Source of the DNA: Verrucomicrobiales bacterium
Lineage (GTDB): Bacteria; Verrucomicrobiota; Verrucomicrobiia; Limisphaerales; Palsa-1400
DNA length: 32,751 nt
Direction of reading: 5' to 3'
Assembly: GCA_003138485.1 (NCBI GenBank)
Contig: PLGF01000165.1
Coordinates: 29,015 to 61,765 of the forward strand
Shown here one piece after another: positions 15,457 to 23,185 of this stretch (position 1 is the first letter of the stretch; every line of letters starts with the position of its first letter). The notes beneath the pieces are model-generated. The model saw nothing but the letters and a program-made list of their open reading frames with translations, searched no databases and was not told the DNA's origin. The position numbers and the translations under genes are program-made.

Positions 15457-15562
15457 AATGAGCAGCGGTGTCAGTTATTTTGAGTAGTTCGTGTGGGATT
15501 TGGACAAGCGCGGAATCTCAAACATTGATATCCCCGTCCTGATCATTGGAATTGACGTTTGA
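15419..15562 (+). pseudogene. possible restriction-endonuclease remnant
   Basis: A single frame, offset from the methyltransferase, reads VKRYVPVKALADEMSSGVSY, FE, a TAG stop at 15485-15487, then FVWDLDKRGISNIDIPVLII and GIDV to a TGA at 15560. Its composition is protein-like on both sides of the stop, and a CAG-to-TAG change would explain the interruption. Position directly behind a methyltransferase suggests the fragment of a cognate restriction gene, perhaps the two ends joined after an internal deletion. I cannot identify the family, so this is tentative. The remaining bases up to the sppA start at 15632 hold nothing recognisable. Confidence 0.4.
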
Positions 15563-15631
15563 AGCTGGCATTTCTGCCCTCCGTCGAAGTATCTTGCCCA
15601 GCGCCTGCGCTTGGGCTAATTTGCGCCTGTT

Positions 15632-16804
15632 ATGGATGACCAGCCGCCAGTTCCGGAAGCAGTCAAAGCGCCGCCGCCGCTGCCGCCACTTATGCCGCCA
15701 CCCATTATTTCCCCGCCGCCGCCGCCACGCGGGCGCGGCAACGTGGTTTGGAAGGTTCTGGCCCTGGTTTTTCTGGCCTTGTTGCTTCTGAGCCTGTTGA
15801 GCAACGCCCTGAGTTTCACGCACGGCGTCATCCCCCACAGCCGGGCCAGCGCCGACCGCGCCCGCGCTTTGGAAGAATTCGTTCTGGAACACACCAATTC
15901 CGACAACAAAATCGCGGTGATCGAAGTCCAAGGCGTCATCAGCGGCGGCGAGGTGGACCGTTCCGACATGAACATGGTCGAATACATGGACGAACAATTG
16001 AAGATGGCCGAACGCGACAGCGACGTGAAGGCCGTCATCCTCAAAGTCGATTCTCCGGGCGGCGAGGTCCTCGCCTCGGATGAAATCAACAACTTGCTGG
16101 CCAAGTTCCAGGAGCGCAGCCACAAACCGGTGATCGCCTCTATGCAATCGCTGGCGGCATCGGGCGGCTATTATATCTCCGCTCCCTGCCGCTGGATCGT
16201 CGCCAATGAATTGACTCTTACCGGCAGCATCGGCGTCATTATGCACGGCTATAATTACCGCCAATTGATGGACAAAGTCGGCATTCGGCCGCAGGTATTC
16301 AAGAGCGGCCGCTTTAAAGACATGCTCAGCGGGGAGCGCGAGCCGGATGACGACAAACTGACCGCGGACGAACGCAAGAACCGCGATGAAGAGGATCGGA
16401 TGGTCCAGTCCTTCATCGACCAGACTTATGACAAATTCAAGTCCGTGGTGAAATCCGGGCGGCAGCGTGCCGCCAGCGAAAACAACGGCAAAGGAAAGGC
16501 CCTGGTGGACAATTGGGAGGCCTACGCCGACGGCCGCGTCCTTTCGGGCAAAGAAGCCCTGCAATACGGATTCGTCGATGAACTGGGGGACTTCGACGCC
16601 GCCGTCAAACGCGCCCAATCGCTGGCCAACGTCGCCAGCGCGAGCCTGGTCGAATACCGAATCCCCTTCGATCTGGGCTCCGTCCTCTCCCATATTTTCG
16701 GCAAGAGCGACGCGCCCGCCATCAAAGTCGATTTGGGCCTGGAGTTGCCCCGCCTGAAAGCCGGCCAGCCCTATTACATCGCCCCAATGAGCATCTTGCA
16801 CTGA
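15632..16804 (+). CDS. sppA: signal peptide peptidase SppA (S49)
   Basis: This 390-residue membrane serine protease degrades released signal peptides and other membrane-inserted fragments. It has a proline-rich cytoplasmic N-terminus (about 1-36, dominated by PPP runs), one membrane anchor (about 39-61), then the S49 domain. The catalytic serine is S177 in MQSLAASGGYYIS, and the general-base lysine is K229 in KSGRFKDML. Their 52-residue spacing is the same as in the short Bacillus-type SppA (S147/K199). The oligomerisation element VKAVILKVDSPGGEV lies at 132-146. It is a single-domain form, as expected for this length. A second protease gene follows 123 bp later. Confidence 0.93.
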   Translation: MDDQPPVPEAVKAPPPLPPLMPPPIISPPPPPRGRGNVVWKVLALVFLALLLLSLLSNALSFTHGVIPHSRASADRARALEEFVLEHTNSDNKIAVIEVQGVISGGEVDRSDMNMVEYMDEQLKMAERDSDVKAVILKVDSPGGEVLASDEINNLLAKFQERSHKPVIASMQSLAASGGYYISAPCRWIVANELTLTGSIGVIMHGYNYRQLMDKVGIRPQVFKSGRFKDMLSGEREPDDDKLTADERKNRDEEDRMVQSFIDQTYDKFKSVVKSGRQRAASENNGKGKALVDNWEAYADGRVLSGKEALQYGFVDELGDFDAAVKRAQSLANVASASLVEYRIPFDLGSVLSHIFGKSDAPAIKVDLGLELPRLKAGQPYYIAPMSILH

Positions 16805-16927
16805 GCCATGGACGCCGGCGGATTCCTGTTGCGTCCGCGCCGGAAAAGGGTTTTTATCAGGCGGAACAAATAAACCAAAAGCCGGAGCCGGAGTTTTTTT
16901 CGTGATGGGAAAACCATCGCCGATAAC

Positions 16928-18058
16928 ATGAGCGATTCTGAAAACGTTTTGATGGTCGCCGACAGCGAGCGCGACGCCAACATGCTGTATGCGGTCGGGA
17001 TGTTCGTGCCCGACCCCTTCATCTATTTCCGTTTCGAGGGGAAATGCCACATCGTCGTAAGCGACCTGGAATTTGGCCGCGCGCGGCGCTACGCCCGCCA
17101 TTGCCGGCTCATCTCCTACACGCAGTGCATCGAAAAACTGCGCCGCAAAGTCAAGCGGCCGGGCACGGCCGCAATCATCAGCCTGCTCTTTCACGAGCGC
17201 CGCCTGCGCAAGGTTTTTGTTCCCCCCAATTTCCCCTATGGCCTGGCCCGCGAACTGCGCAACTACAACATCAAAGTCCGCGTCAAGAAGGGCGGCGTCT
17301 TCCCGCAACGCGAGTTCAAACGCGCCGATGAAGTCAAAAAAATCAGCGGCGCCCTCATTATGGCCGAAGTCGGCCTCGCCGAGGGAATCCAAGCCCTCAA
17401 ATCCGCGAAAATTGGCCGGGACGGCAAACTGACCTACCACGGTGTGCCGCTGACCTCCGAGAAACTGCGCAGCATCATAGACATCGCCATCATCCAGGCG
17501 GGCGGTCTGGCCAGTCACACCATCGTCGCCGGCGGCTCGCAGGGCTGCGACCCTCACGAAAGCGGCCACGGCCCCCTGCGCGCCAATGAACCCATAATCC
17601 TGGACGTCTTTCCACGCTCCCAAAAAACCGGCTACTTTGGCGACATCACCCGCACCGTCGTCCGTGGCCGGGCCAGCGACGCCGTCCGCCGCCTCTACGA
17701 AACGGTCGGCCGCGCCCAAGACCTGGCCTTCGGCAAACTCCGTCCCGAAACGCGCGCCATCGACGTCCACACGGCGGTCCAGAAGTACTTCGATGGGCAA
17801 GGCTACAAAACCGGCAAGAAAAATAACCGGATGCACGGTTTCTTCCACGGCACCGGCCATGGCGTCGGCCTGGAAATTCACGAAGCCCCGCGCATCGGAC
17901 TTTTGTCGCAGGACGTGCTCGCGCCCGGCCAGGTCGTCACCGTCGAGCCGGGCCTCTACTATCCAGGCGTCGGCGGCGTGCGGCTTGAAGACGTCGCCGT
18001 CCTCACCCCGCAAGGCGCGCGCAACCTGACCAAATTTGAAAAGACGCTGGAAGTCTAG
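16928..18058 (+). CDS. M24-family metallopeptidase (Xaa-Pro aminopeptidase-like)
   Basis: This 376-residue protein has an N-terminal creatinase-like domain (about 1-135) and a C-terminal pita-bread domain. The five metal ligands of M24 enzymes are visible: D226 (LDVFPRS), D239 (GDITRTV), H311 (GTGHGVGLEIHE), E340 (VEPGLYY) and E354 (VRLEDVAV). It should remove N-terminal residues next to proline or cleave Xaa-Pro dipeptides in the cytoplasm using two Mn or Co ions. It has no signal peptide. The 123 bp between sppA and this gene hold a ccggagccggag run followed by seven Ts, with no clear hairpin. Confidence 0.9.
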   Translation: MSDSENVLMVADSERDANMLYAVGMFVPDPFIYFRFEGKCHIVVSDLEFGRARRYARHCRLISYTQCIEKLRRKVKRPGTAAIISLLFHERRLRKVFVPPNFPYGLARELRNYNIKVRVKKGGVFPQREFKRADEVKKISGALIMAEVGLAEGIQALKSAKIGRDGKLTYHGVPLTSEKLRSIIDIAIIQAGGLASHTIVAGGSQGCDPHESGHGPLRANEPIILDVFPRSQKTGYFGDITRTVVRGRASDAVRRLYETVGRAQDLAFGKLRPETRAIDVHTAVQKYFDGQGYKTGKKNNRMHGFFHGTGHGVGLEIHEAPRIGLLSQDVLAPGQVVTVEPGLYYPGVGGVRLEDVAVLTPQGARNLTKFEKTLEV

Positions 18059-18206
18059 CGTTGCTCCCGGTTACGAATCAGGCCTCCGGCAGCTTGGCCA
18101 GCTTGCATTTTTCCAATAAATGACCCATCCTATTGACGATGAACGGAGGGGGCTCATTGAGGTCAATGGGGGGGCGTTCAGGAAAGTTTTTGGAAGGAAT
18201 TGAGTT

Positions 18207-19124
18207 ATGAAGTTTCTGCAAATTGCCAAACGAATAACGCTGTTCATGCTGGTCAACCTGCTGGTGATGGTGACCATTGGCACGATCGTCAGCCTGCTCT
18301 TTCGCGGGCAGTTGGCCAGGATGGGCGGATACCAGAGCCTTTTCATATTCTGCTTCATTTGGGGCATGGGCGGAGCCTTTATCTCCCTCCAACTCTCGCG
18401 CTGGATGGCCAAAATGATGATGGGCGTCCAAGTCGTGGACCCGGACACCAGCGACCCGGAAGCACGGCGCCTTGTGGAAACGGTCCACCGCCTGGCCCGA
18501 ACCGCCGGCCTGTCCGTCATGCCTGAAGTGGGCATCTATGATTCCCCGGAAATCAATGCCTTTGCCACAGGCCCCAGTCGTTCCCGCGCCCTGGTCGCGG
18601 TCTCCTCCGGCTTGCTCACCCACATGCGCCAATACGACGTCGAAGGCGTCCTGGGCCACGAAATGGCCCACATCGCCAACGGCGACATGGTGACAATGAC
18701 CTTGATCCAGGGCGTGATCAACGCCTTCGCCATGTTCCTGGCGCGCATACTGGCCTTCGCGCTGTCCCGCGGCTCTTCGCGCGACAACCGAGGCGGCAAC
18801 TTCCTCATGGAATGGGTCCTGATAAACGTCTTCCAGATCATTTTCATGATCCTTGGGATGATTGTGGTAAACTGGTTCTCGCGCTGGCGTGAATTCCGCG
18901 CCGATGCCGGCGGCGCGCGCTTCGCCGGGCGCGACCACATGCTTTCGGCGCTGAAGACCCTCAAAGCCATCCACGAAGGAGGCGCCGACATCGCGGGAAC
19001 GCAACAGCCAGCCTATCAAGCCCTTAAAATCTCCGGCAAGAGCGGCGGTTTCGGCGCGCTCTTCGCCAGCCATCCACCGCTGGACGACCGCATCGCGCGC
19101 CTGGAACGTCCGTCCATCGACTAA
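18207..19124 (+). CDS. htpX: HtpX zinc metalloprotease
   Basis: This 305-residue inner-membrane M48 protease performs quality control of damaged membrane proteins. Four hydrophobic segments are visible, near residues 10-32, 44-64, 164-186 and 203-224. The zinc site is HEMAH at 151-155, with the third ligand E229 in WREFRADAGG; FAGRDHMLSALK and ASHPPLDDRIARL complete the family pattern. It is the third protease gene in a row on this strand. The 148 bp before it contain no gene. Its stop codon overlaps the convergent epimerase gene by 4 bp, leaving no room for an intergenic terminator. Confidence 0.94.
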   Translation: MKFLQIAKRITLFMLVNLLVMVTIGTIVSLLFRGQLARMGGYQSLFIFCFIWGMGGAFISLQLSRWMAKMMMGVQVVDPDTSDPEARRLVETVHRLARTAGLSVMPEVGIYDSPEINAFATGPSRSRALVAVSSGLLTHMRQYDVEGVLGHEMAHIANGDMVTMTLIQGVINAFAMFLARILAFALSRGSSRDNRGGNFLMEWVLINVFQIIFMILGMIVVNWFSRWREFRADAGGARFAGRDHMLSALKTLKAIHEGGADIAGTQQPAYQALKISGKSGGFGALFASHPPLDDRIARLERPSID

Positions 19125-20173
19125 CTAAACGGGTCGGCTCCTCTGGCCTGGACGCGCAAGCCCGTCTTCTCCGGCGCGGCAGCAAACGAGACAATTCCCC
19201 GCTCGGCCGTGACGCCGGCGAAGGGATCGTTGGTAATCAGCAAATTGCCGTCGATGTCCAAGTGATCGGCCAGATTTGCCAGATGGGCGGCTGCGCTGAT
19301 CAAAATGCTGGTCTCGATCATGCAGCCGATCATCGTTCTTAAGCCCGCCTGGCGCGCCGCCTTGAGCGCCTCGCACGCCGGCGTCACGCCGCCGGCCTTG
19401 AGAAGCTTCACGTTGACACCGTGCCAGCAGGGCGCGCACGCTGCGACATCCTGGGCGCGATGAAAAGACTCATCGGCGAACAACGGCAGAGGCGAACGGC
19501 GCTTGAGCCAAACCAAATCCTCCACCGGGGTCCCGGCCGGCATGGGTTGCTCAACAAATTCGATGTGCCCGTCTTTGGCCAGCCATTCAATGTTGCGCAA
19601 CGCCTCTTCCTTTGTCGCCCACGCTTCGTTGGCATCAACGCGCAGCGTTTTCCGGGGCGCGATCTGGCGAAGAGCCGCCAGGTTGTCCCGATCTTCGGCC
19701 GAGCCGGTCTTCAATTTGAGAATGGGATATGCCGACGCTTCCGCTGTCTTCTGACGCACGCCGTCCGCCGTGTCAAGGCCGATGCTGAAGGAGGTGACAT
19801 GCTGGTTCTCCCCAAAACCCAGGCCCAGGAAATCGCAAAGAGCCTGGCCCGCCCCGCGCGCCGCGCCGTCGCACAGCGCCACGTTGACCGCGCATTTGGC
19901 CGAGTGATTTCCGGGCGCGATCTTCTCCAGGTAATCCATGCTTCCGGAAATGTCGTCGAACGAGAGCTTCCTGGGATCGACGCGCCGCAGAAAATCCTGG
20001 ATCGAGTCCGCCGTCTGGGAATAACGGAAGGAGACCGGCGCTTCGCCCACTCCCACCGTGGATGCGTCCCTGAGGCGCGCCAACACTGTCGGAACGGCGT
20101 CCAACCCGGCGCCGCCGGAAATGGTCCAAGTGTGGCGCAACTTCAAGTTGCAAGGGAAGAAATCCAGCTTCAT
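19121..20173 (-). CDS. dipeptide epimerase (L-Ala-D/L-Glu type)
   Basis: This enolase-superfamily enzyme of 350 residues should epimerise dipeptides such as L-Ala-D-Glu from recycled murein. The catalytic lysines are K155 in ILKLKTG (K153/K155) and K256 in NVKLLKAGG. The magnesium ligands are D180 (RVDANEAW), E208 (FVEQP) and D234 (FADESF). The late motif DIDGNLLITNDPFAG fits the dipeptide-epimerase subgroup, although exact dipeptide specificity cannot be read. I chose the ATG at 20173 (MKLDFFP); the open frame continues far upstream but only through the MITE-like element and antisense of purH. It converges on htpX with a 4-bp overlap. Confidence 0.88.
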   Translation of the reverse strand: MKLDFFPCNLKLRHTWTISGGAGLDAVPTVLARLRDASTVGVGEAPVSFRYSQTADSIQDFLRRVDPRKLSFDDISGSMDYLEKIAPGNHSAKCAVNVALCDGAARGAGQALCDFLGLGFGENQHVTSFSIGLDTADGVRQKTAEASAYPILKLKTGSAEDRDNLAALRQIAPRKTLRVDANEAWATKEEALRNIEWLAKDGHIEFVEQPMPAGTPVEDLVWLKRRSPLPLFADESFHRAQDVAACAPCWHGVNVKLLKAGGVTPACEALKAARQAGLRTMIGCMIETSILISAAAHLANLADHLDIDGNLLITNDPFAGVTAERGIVSFAAAPEKTGLRVQARGADPFS

Positions 20174-20539
20174 CACCCCGGAAAAACACACCAAAAGCGC
20201 CTCAAATGCAAGCGGTTTGACCGCGGAGGGAGAATGTCGGAACCGCCCACAACGGGGCGCATCCCACATTTGTCGAGCTTTTCTGTGTTTGAAAGCGGCG
20301 CTGTCGCGCAGACGGAACAAATTGTTGGCCTGCACCGCGGAGCGGTGCTGCACTCCAAAACCTGTCGGCGGAACGGGAGCGCACCTTGAGCGCGAAGCGT
20401 CTTGGAGTGCGGCGCGACAGCGCCGCTTTGGACCCGAATACAAGCCAATCTCGACAAAGGTGGGATGCGCCCCCCACAACGCAAACATCACGAAACAAGT
20501 TGACTCCTGGTTGGCTTTTGGGAGATTAGCCGCGAGTGT
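20174..20539. other. gene-free interval carrying an inserted element
   Basis: The 366 bases between the epimerase and purH starts contain only the 220-bp inverted-repeat element and its flanks. Remaining upstream sequence for purH is about 60 bp (20481-20539). A ttgact at about 20510 could be a -35, but no good -10 follows at normal spacing. Confidence 0.6.
20254..20473. mobile_element. MITE-like element with 24-bp terminal inverted repeats
   Basis: The ends 20254-20277 and 20450-20473 are inverted repeats matching at 23 of 24 positions (ggggcgcatcccaca and its complement outermost). The same 7-bp sequence, ccacaac, directly flanks both ends at 20247-20253 and 20474-20480, as expected of a target-site duplication. 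Nested inside are a perfect 18-bp inverted pair (20292-20309 and 20412-20429), a 9-bp pair (20350-20358 and 20402-20410) and a small hairpin at 20332-20348. There is no transposase frame, so the element is non-autonomous. It sits between the divergent epimerase and purH genes, so it may carry their upstream signals. Confidence 0.78.
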
Positions 20540-22120
20540 ATGTCGAAGATTCAACGCGCTCTGATTTCCGTATTTGACAAAACGGGCTTGCTTGACTTCG
20601 CCCAGGCCCTGACCGCCGCCGGCGTCGAGATCATCTCCACCGGCGGCACCGCCAAGGTCCTGCGCGAGCACGGCCTTATGGTCAGCGACCTGAGCGCCTA
20701 CACGGAATTTCCGGAAATGCTCGACGGCCGCGTCAAGACACTCCATCCCAGAATTCACGGGGGCCTTCTTTATGTGCGCGGCAACAAGGACCACGAAGCC
20801 GCCGTGCGCAAGCACGACATCAAACCCATCGACCTGGTGGTGGTCAACCTCTACCCTTTCGCGCGGACCGTCGCCCGCCCCGACGCCACCCTGGCCGACG
20901 CGATCGAGAACATTGACATTGGCGGGCCTTCGATGCTGCGCAGCGCGGCCAAGAACCACGAGAGCGTGACGGCGGTGATGGACCCGGCGGACTATGGAGT
21001 GGTGGCGGGGCAAATCGTGGCCCAGGGCAACACCACCCCGGAACTGCGGCGCGCGCTGGCGGCCAAGGTGTTCGCGCGCACGGCGGCGTATGACGGCCAG
21101 ATCGCAGCTTATCTAAGCCGCGCCTTTGGCGCCCCGGCTGCCGCGCTGCCCGCCGGGCCGGCGCCGGGCCGCGACTGGCCGGCTGTTGTGCAGTTGACTC
21201 TAAACCGGGCGCTGGAATTGCGCTACGGCGAGAACCCCCACCAGCGCGCCGCCCTTTATGGCTCCTTTTCCGATTTCTTCCGCCAATTGCACGGCAAGGA
21301 GCTTTCCTACAACAATATCCTGGACTTGACCGCCGCGGCGGGACTGGTGGCGGAGTTCGCCGCGGATGCCCCGACCCTGGCCATTGTCAAACATACCAAC
21401 CCCTGCGGCGCCGCCCAGGGCGCCACGCTGCGCGAGGCCTGGGAGAAGGCCCTGGCCACCGACCGGCAGGCCCCTTTTGGCGGCATCATCGCCGCCAGCC
21501 GCACCCTGGACCTGGCGTGCGCCGAGGCGGTGGCGGAGATTTTCAGCGAAGTCATCATCGCGCCCGATTTCGCCCCGGACGCCCTGGCGCTGCTGCAAAA
21601 GAAGCGCAATCTGCGGTTAATCAAGGCGCTCAAGTGGCCGGGAAGCGGCCAGTCGCTGGAATGGCGCAGCGTGGGTGCCGATTCGCTTTTGGCGCAGGAA
21701 CCGGACGCCGCCGGCCTTCCGGCGCAGCCTTGGCGCATCGTGAGCAAAAGGCCGCCGACCGAGGCGGAGCTTGCGGCAATGACGTTTGGCTGGAAGCTGG
21801 TCAAACATGTCAAATCCAACGCCATTGTGTTCGCCGCGGCGGATCGCACGCTCGGAATCGGCGCGGGCCAGATGAGCCGTGTGGACGCCTGCCGGATTGC
21901 CGTCTGGAAGGCGCAGGAAGCCGGTCTTTCGCTGGCGGGCAGCGCGGTTTGCAGCGACGCCTTCTTCCCGTTTCCCGACGGCTTGATCGCGGCGGCAAAA
22001 GCGGGGGCAACGGCCGCCGTTCAACCGGGCGGATCGGTCCGTGACGCGGAAGTGATTGCGGCGGCCGACGAGCAAGGCATGGCTATGGCGTTTACCGGCA
22101 CGCGCCATTTCCGACACTGA
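20540..22120 (+). CDS. purH: bifunctional AICAR transformylase/IMP cyclohydrolase
   Basis: This 526-residue enzyme catalyses the last two steps of de novo IMP synthesis. The N-terminal MGS-like cyclohydrolase domain (about 1-150) includes [15 protein letters not shown] and the loop [14 protein letters not shown]. The C-terminal transformylase contains the catalytic Lys-His pair in [12 protein letters not shown], plus [15 protein letters not shown] and the terminal [14 protein letters not shown] and [11 protein letters not shown]. Length is normal and the frame is intact. It ends 20 bp before the convergent FHA gene. Confidence 0.97.
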   Translation: MSKIQRALISVFDKTGLLDFAQALTAAGVEIISTGGTAKVLREHGLMVSDLSAYTEFPEMLDGRVKTLHPRIHGGLLYVRGNKDHEAAVRKHDIKPIDLVVVNLYPFARTVARPDATLADAIENIDIGGPSMLRSAAKNHESVTAVMDPADYGVVAGQIVAQGNTTPELRRALAAKVFARTAAYDGQIAAYLSRAFGAPAAALPAGPAPGRDWPAVVQLTLNRALELRYGENPHQRAALYGSFSDFFRQLHGKELSYNNILDLTAAAGLVAEFAADAPTLAIVKHTNPCGAAQGATLREAWEKALATDRQAPFGGIIAASRTLDLACAEAVAEIFSEVIIAPDFAPDALALLQKKRNLRLIKALKWPGSGQSLEWRSVGADSLLAQEPDAAGLPAQPWRIVSKRPPTEAELAAMTFGWKLVKHVKSNAIVFAAADRTLGIGAGQMSRVDACRIAVWKAQEAGLSLAGSAVCSDAFFPFPDGLIAAAKAGATAAVQPGGSVRDAEVIAAADEQGMAMAFTGTRHFRH

Positions 22121-22140
22121 CGGAGCGTGCGGCGGGCGGT

Positions 22141-22527
22141 TCAGGGAAGCAGGGCATAGACCAGGAACACCTGGCCCAGGCAGAGAGCCGCCAACGCAAT
22201 CCACGTCAGCCATTCCCGCGCCGCCTGCGAGGACGGGTGAACCGGGCAGAGGCTGAAGCGGATTCTGACGGCTCCCAAGGTGATCATATCCCAGTTGCGC
22301 AGCAGGGCTCGACGCACCGGAACGTCATTGAGACTGAGCAAGGCATCCGGTTCGGCTTCAAGGACCAAGCCCTCTGGCAGCCAGTTGATCTGAAAGTGCC
22401 GGGGCCAGACGCCAGGATCGTCGATTGCCAGATCGGAGTCTTTCGCCCGCCCTGCCCGCAAGGGAAAGCGGGCCGTTTGAAAAGTGGCGCCAGATCGGCT
22501 CCCGGACTGGATTTGGAGTTGAACCAT
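22141..22527 (-). CDS. FHA-domain protein with C-terminal membrane anchor
   Basis: This 128-residue protein carries an FHA-like phosphothreonine-binding domain at about 1-97. RAGRAKDSDLAIDDPGVWPRHF corresponds to the conserved 'GR...(D/N)....S..H' stretch with R/H in place, followed by SLNDVPV and LGAVRIRF. A single membrane helix lies at about 107-127, so the domain would face the cytoplasm. Its ATG abuts the stop of the polysaccharide export gene with no gap (TAG then ATG), making co-translation very likely. Together with the tyrosine kinase two genes upstream, this suggests a phospho-signalling role in exopolysaccharide control, which is inference. Confidence 0.72.
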   Translation of the reverse strand: MVQLQIQSGSRSGATFQTARFPLRAGRAKDSDLAIDDPGVWPRHFQINWLPEGLVLEAEPDALLSLNDVPVRRALLRNWDMITLGAVRIRFSLCPVHPSSQAAREWLTWIALAALCLGQVFLVYALLP

Positions 22528-23139
22528 CTACCAGAAACGCCGCGGAACATCGACCTTGTCGCCCGGATAAACCGGCGGGTCCTTTTCCGGGTGCTTCAGC
22601 ACCTCGATGCAGTTGACTATGATGATGCTGCCGTCCACACGGGTCAATTGCACGGCCTTCTTCCTGGCAAATGGAGTGAAGCCCCCGGCAGTCTTGATGG
22701 CGTCCATCACCGTAATGGGTCCCGTGTAGGGGAATCGGTCGCCTTTTACGACCTCGCCTCCGACAAAGAAAGTGTGCAGCGGCGGAGTCACGGTGACGTT
22801 GATGTGCTTGTAAAACTTGGGAACGTAATTGGTCTGAATCTCCTCCTGCAACTCGGCCGGCGTCAGGCCGGCGGCGCGAACCTTGCCGATATAGTTCAAC
22901 TGAATCGTTTGATCCGCGGCAATGTCCTGCTCCTGCTCAATGGGCAAATTGCTCTCCGGTGTCCCGGTCAGCACCACTTTGACCCTGTCTCCAACGCGCA
23001 GGGGGCCGACCGTGGTGTTGACGGCGGGGTCTGTTGCCACCGGAGCGTGCGAAATTGGCGGCGTTGGCGCATCGGACTGGCAGCCGGCAAGGGCTGCAGC
23101 GAGGAAGAACAAGCAAAGGGTATTTAGATAGCGTGGCAT
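22528..23139 (-). CDS. polysaccharide biosynthesis/export lipoprotein, Wza-like
   Basis: I chose the ATG at 23139 because it gives a clean lipoprotein signal: MPRYLNTLCLFFLAAALAGC, with the acylated cysteine at residue 20. The mature protein has the Poly_export domain (LRVGDRVKVVLTG, then YIGKVRAAGLTPAELQEEI) followed by an SLBB-like segment (FFVGGEVVKGDRFPYTG, then ITVMDAIKTAGGF). It should form the outer-membrane or periplasmic channel for a capsular or extracellular polysaccharide. At about 203 residues it is much shorter than E. coli Wza (379) and has one SLBB unit, like many two-domain exporters outside Proteobacteria. It lies 46 bp downstream of the Wzc-like kinase gene. Confidence 0.88.
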   Translation of the reverse strand: MPRYLNTLCLFFLAAALAGCQSDAPTPPISHAPVATDPAVNTTVGPLRVGDRVKVVLTGTPESNLPIEQEQDIAADQTIQLNYIGKVRAAGLTPAELQEEIQTNYVPKFYKHINVTVTPPLHTFFVGGEVVKGDRFPYTGPITVMDAIKTAGGFTPFARKKAVQLTRVDGSIIIVNCIEVLKHPEKDPPVYPGDKVDVPRRFW

Positions 23140-23185
23140 GATGCTGGTTAAAAGTCTCATATTCAACATGTTACAAAAGTCCAGA

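Noticed and set aside
15518..18013. An 831-codon open frame on the minus strand opposite sppA and the M24 peptidase
   Set aside because: It is antisense to two genes with complete catalytic motifs and has low-complexity Ala/Asp/Gly/Phe composition typical of the complementary strand of GC-rich coding DNA.
20174..21013. The 280-codon N-terminal extension of the dipeptide epimerase frame
   Set aside because: It runs through the MITE-like element and antisense purH; the enolase-type N-terminus begins at the ATG at 20173.
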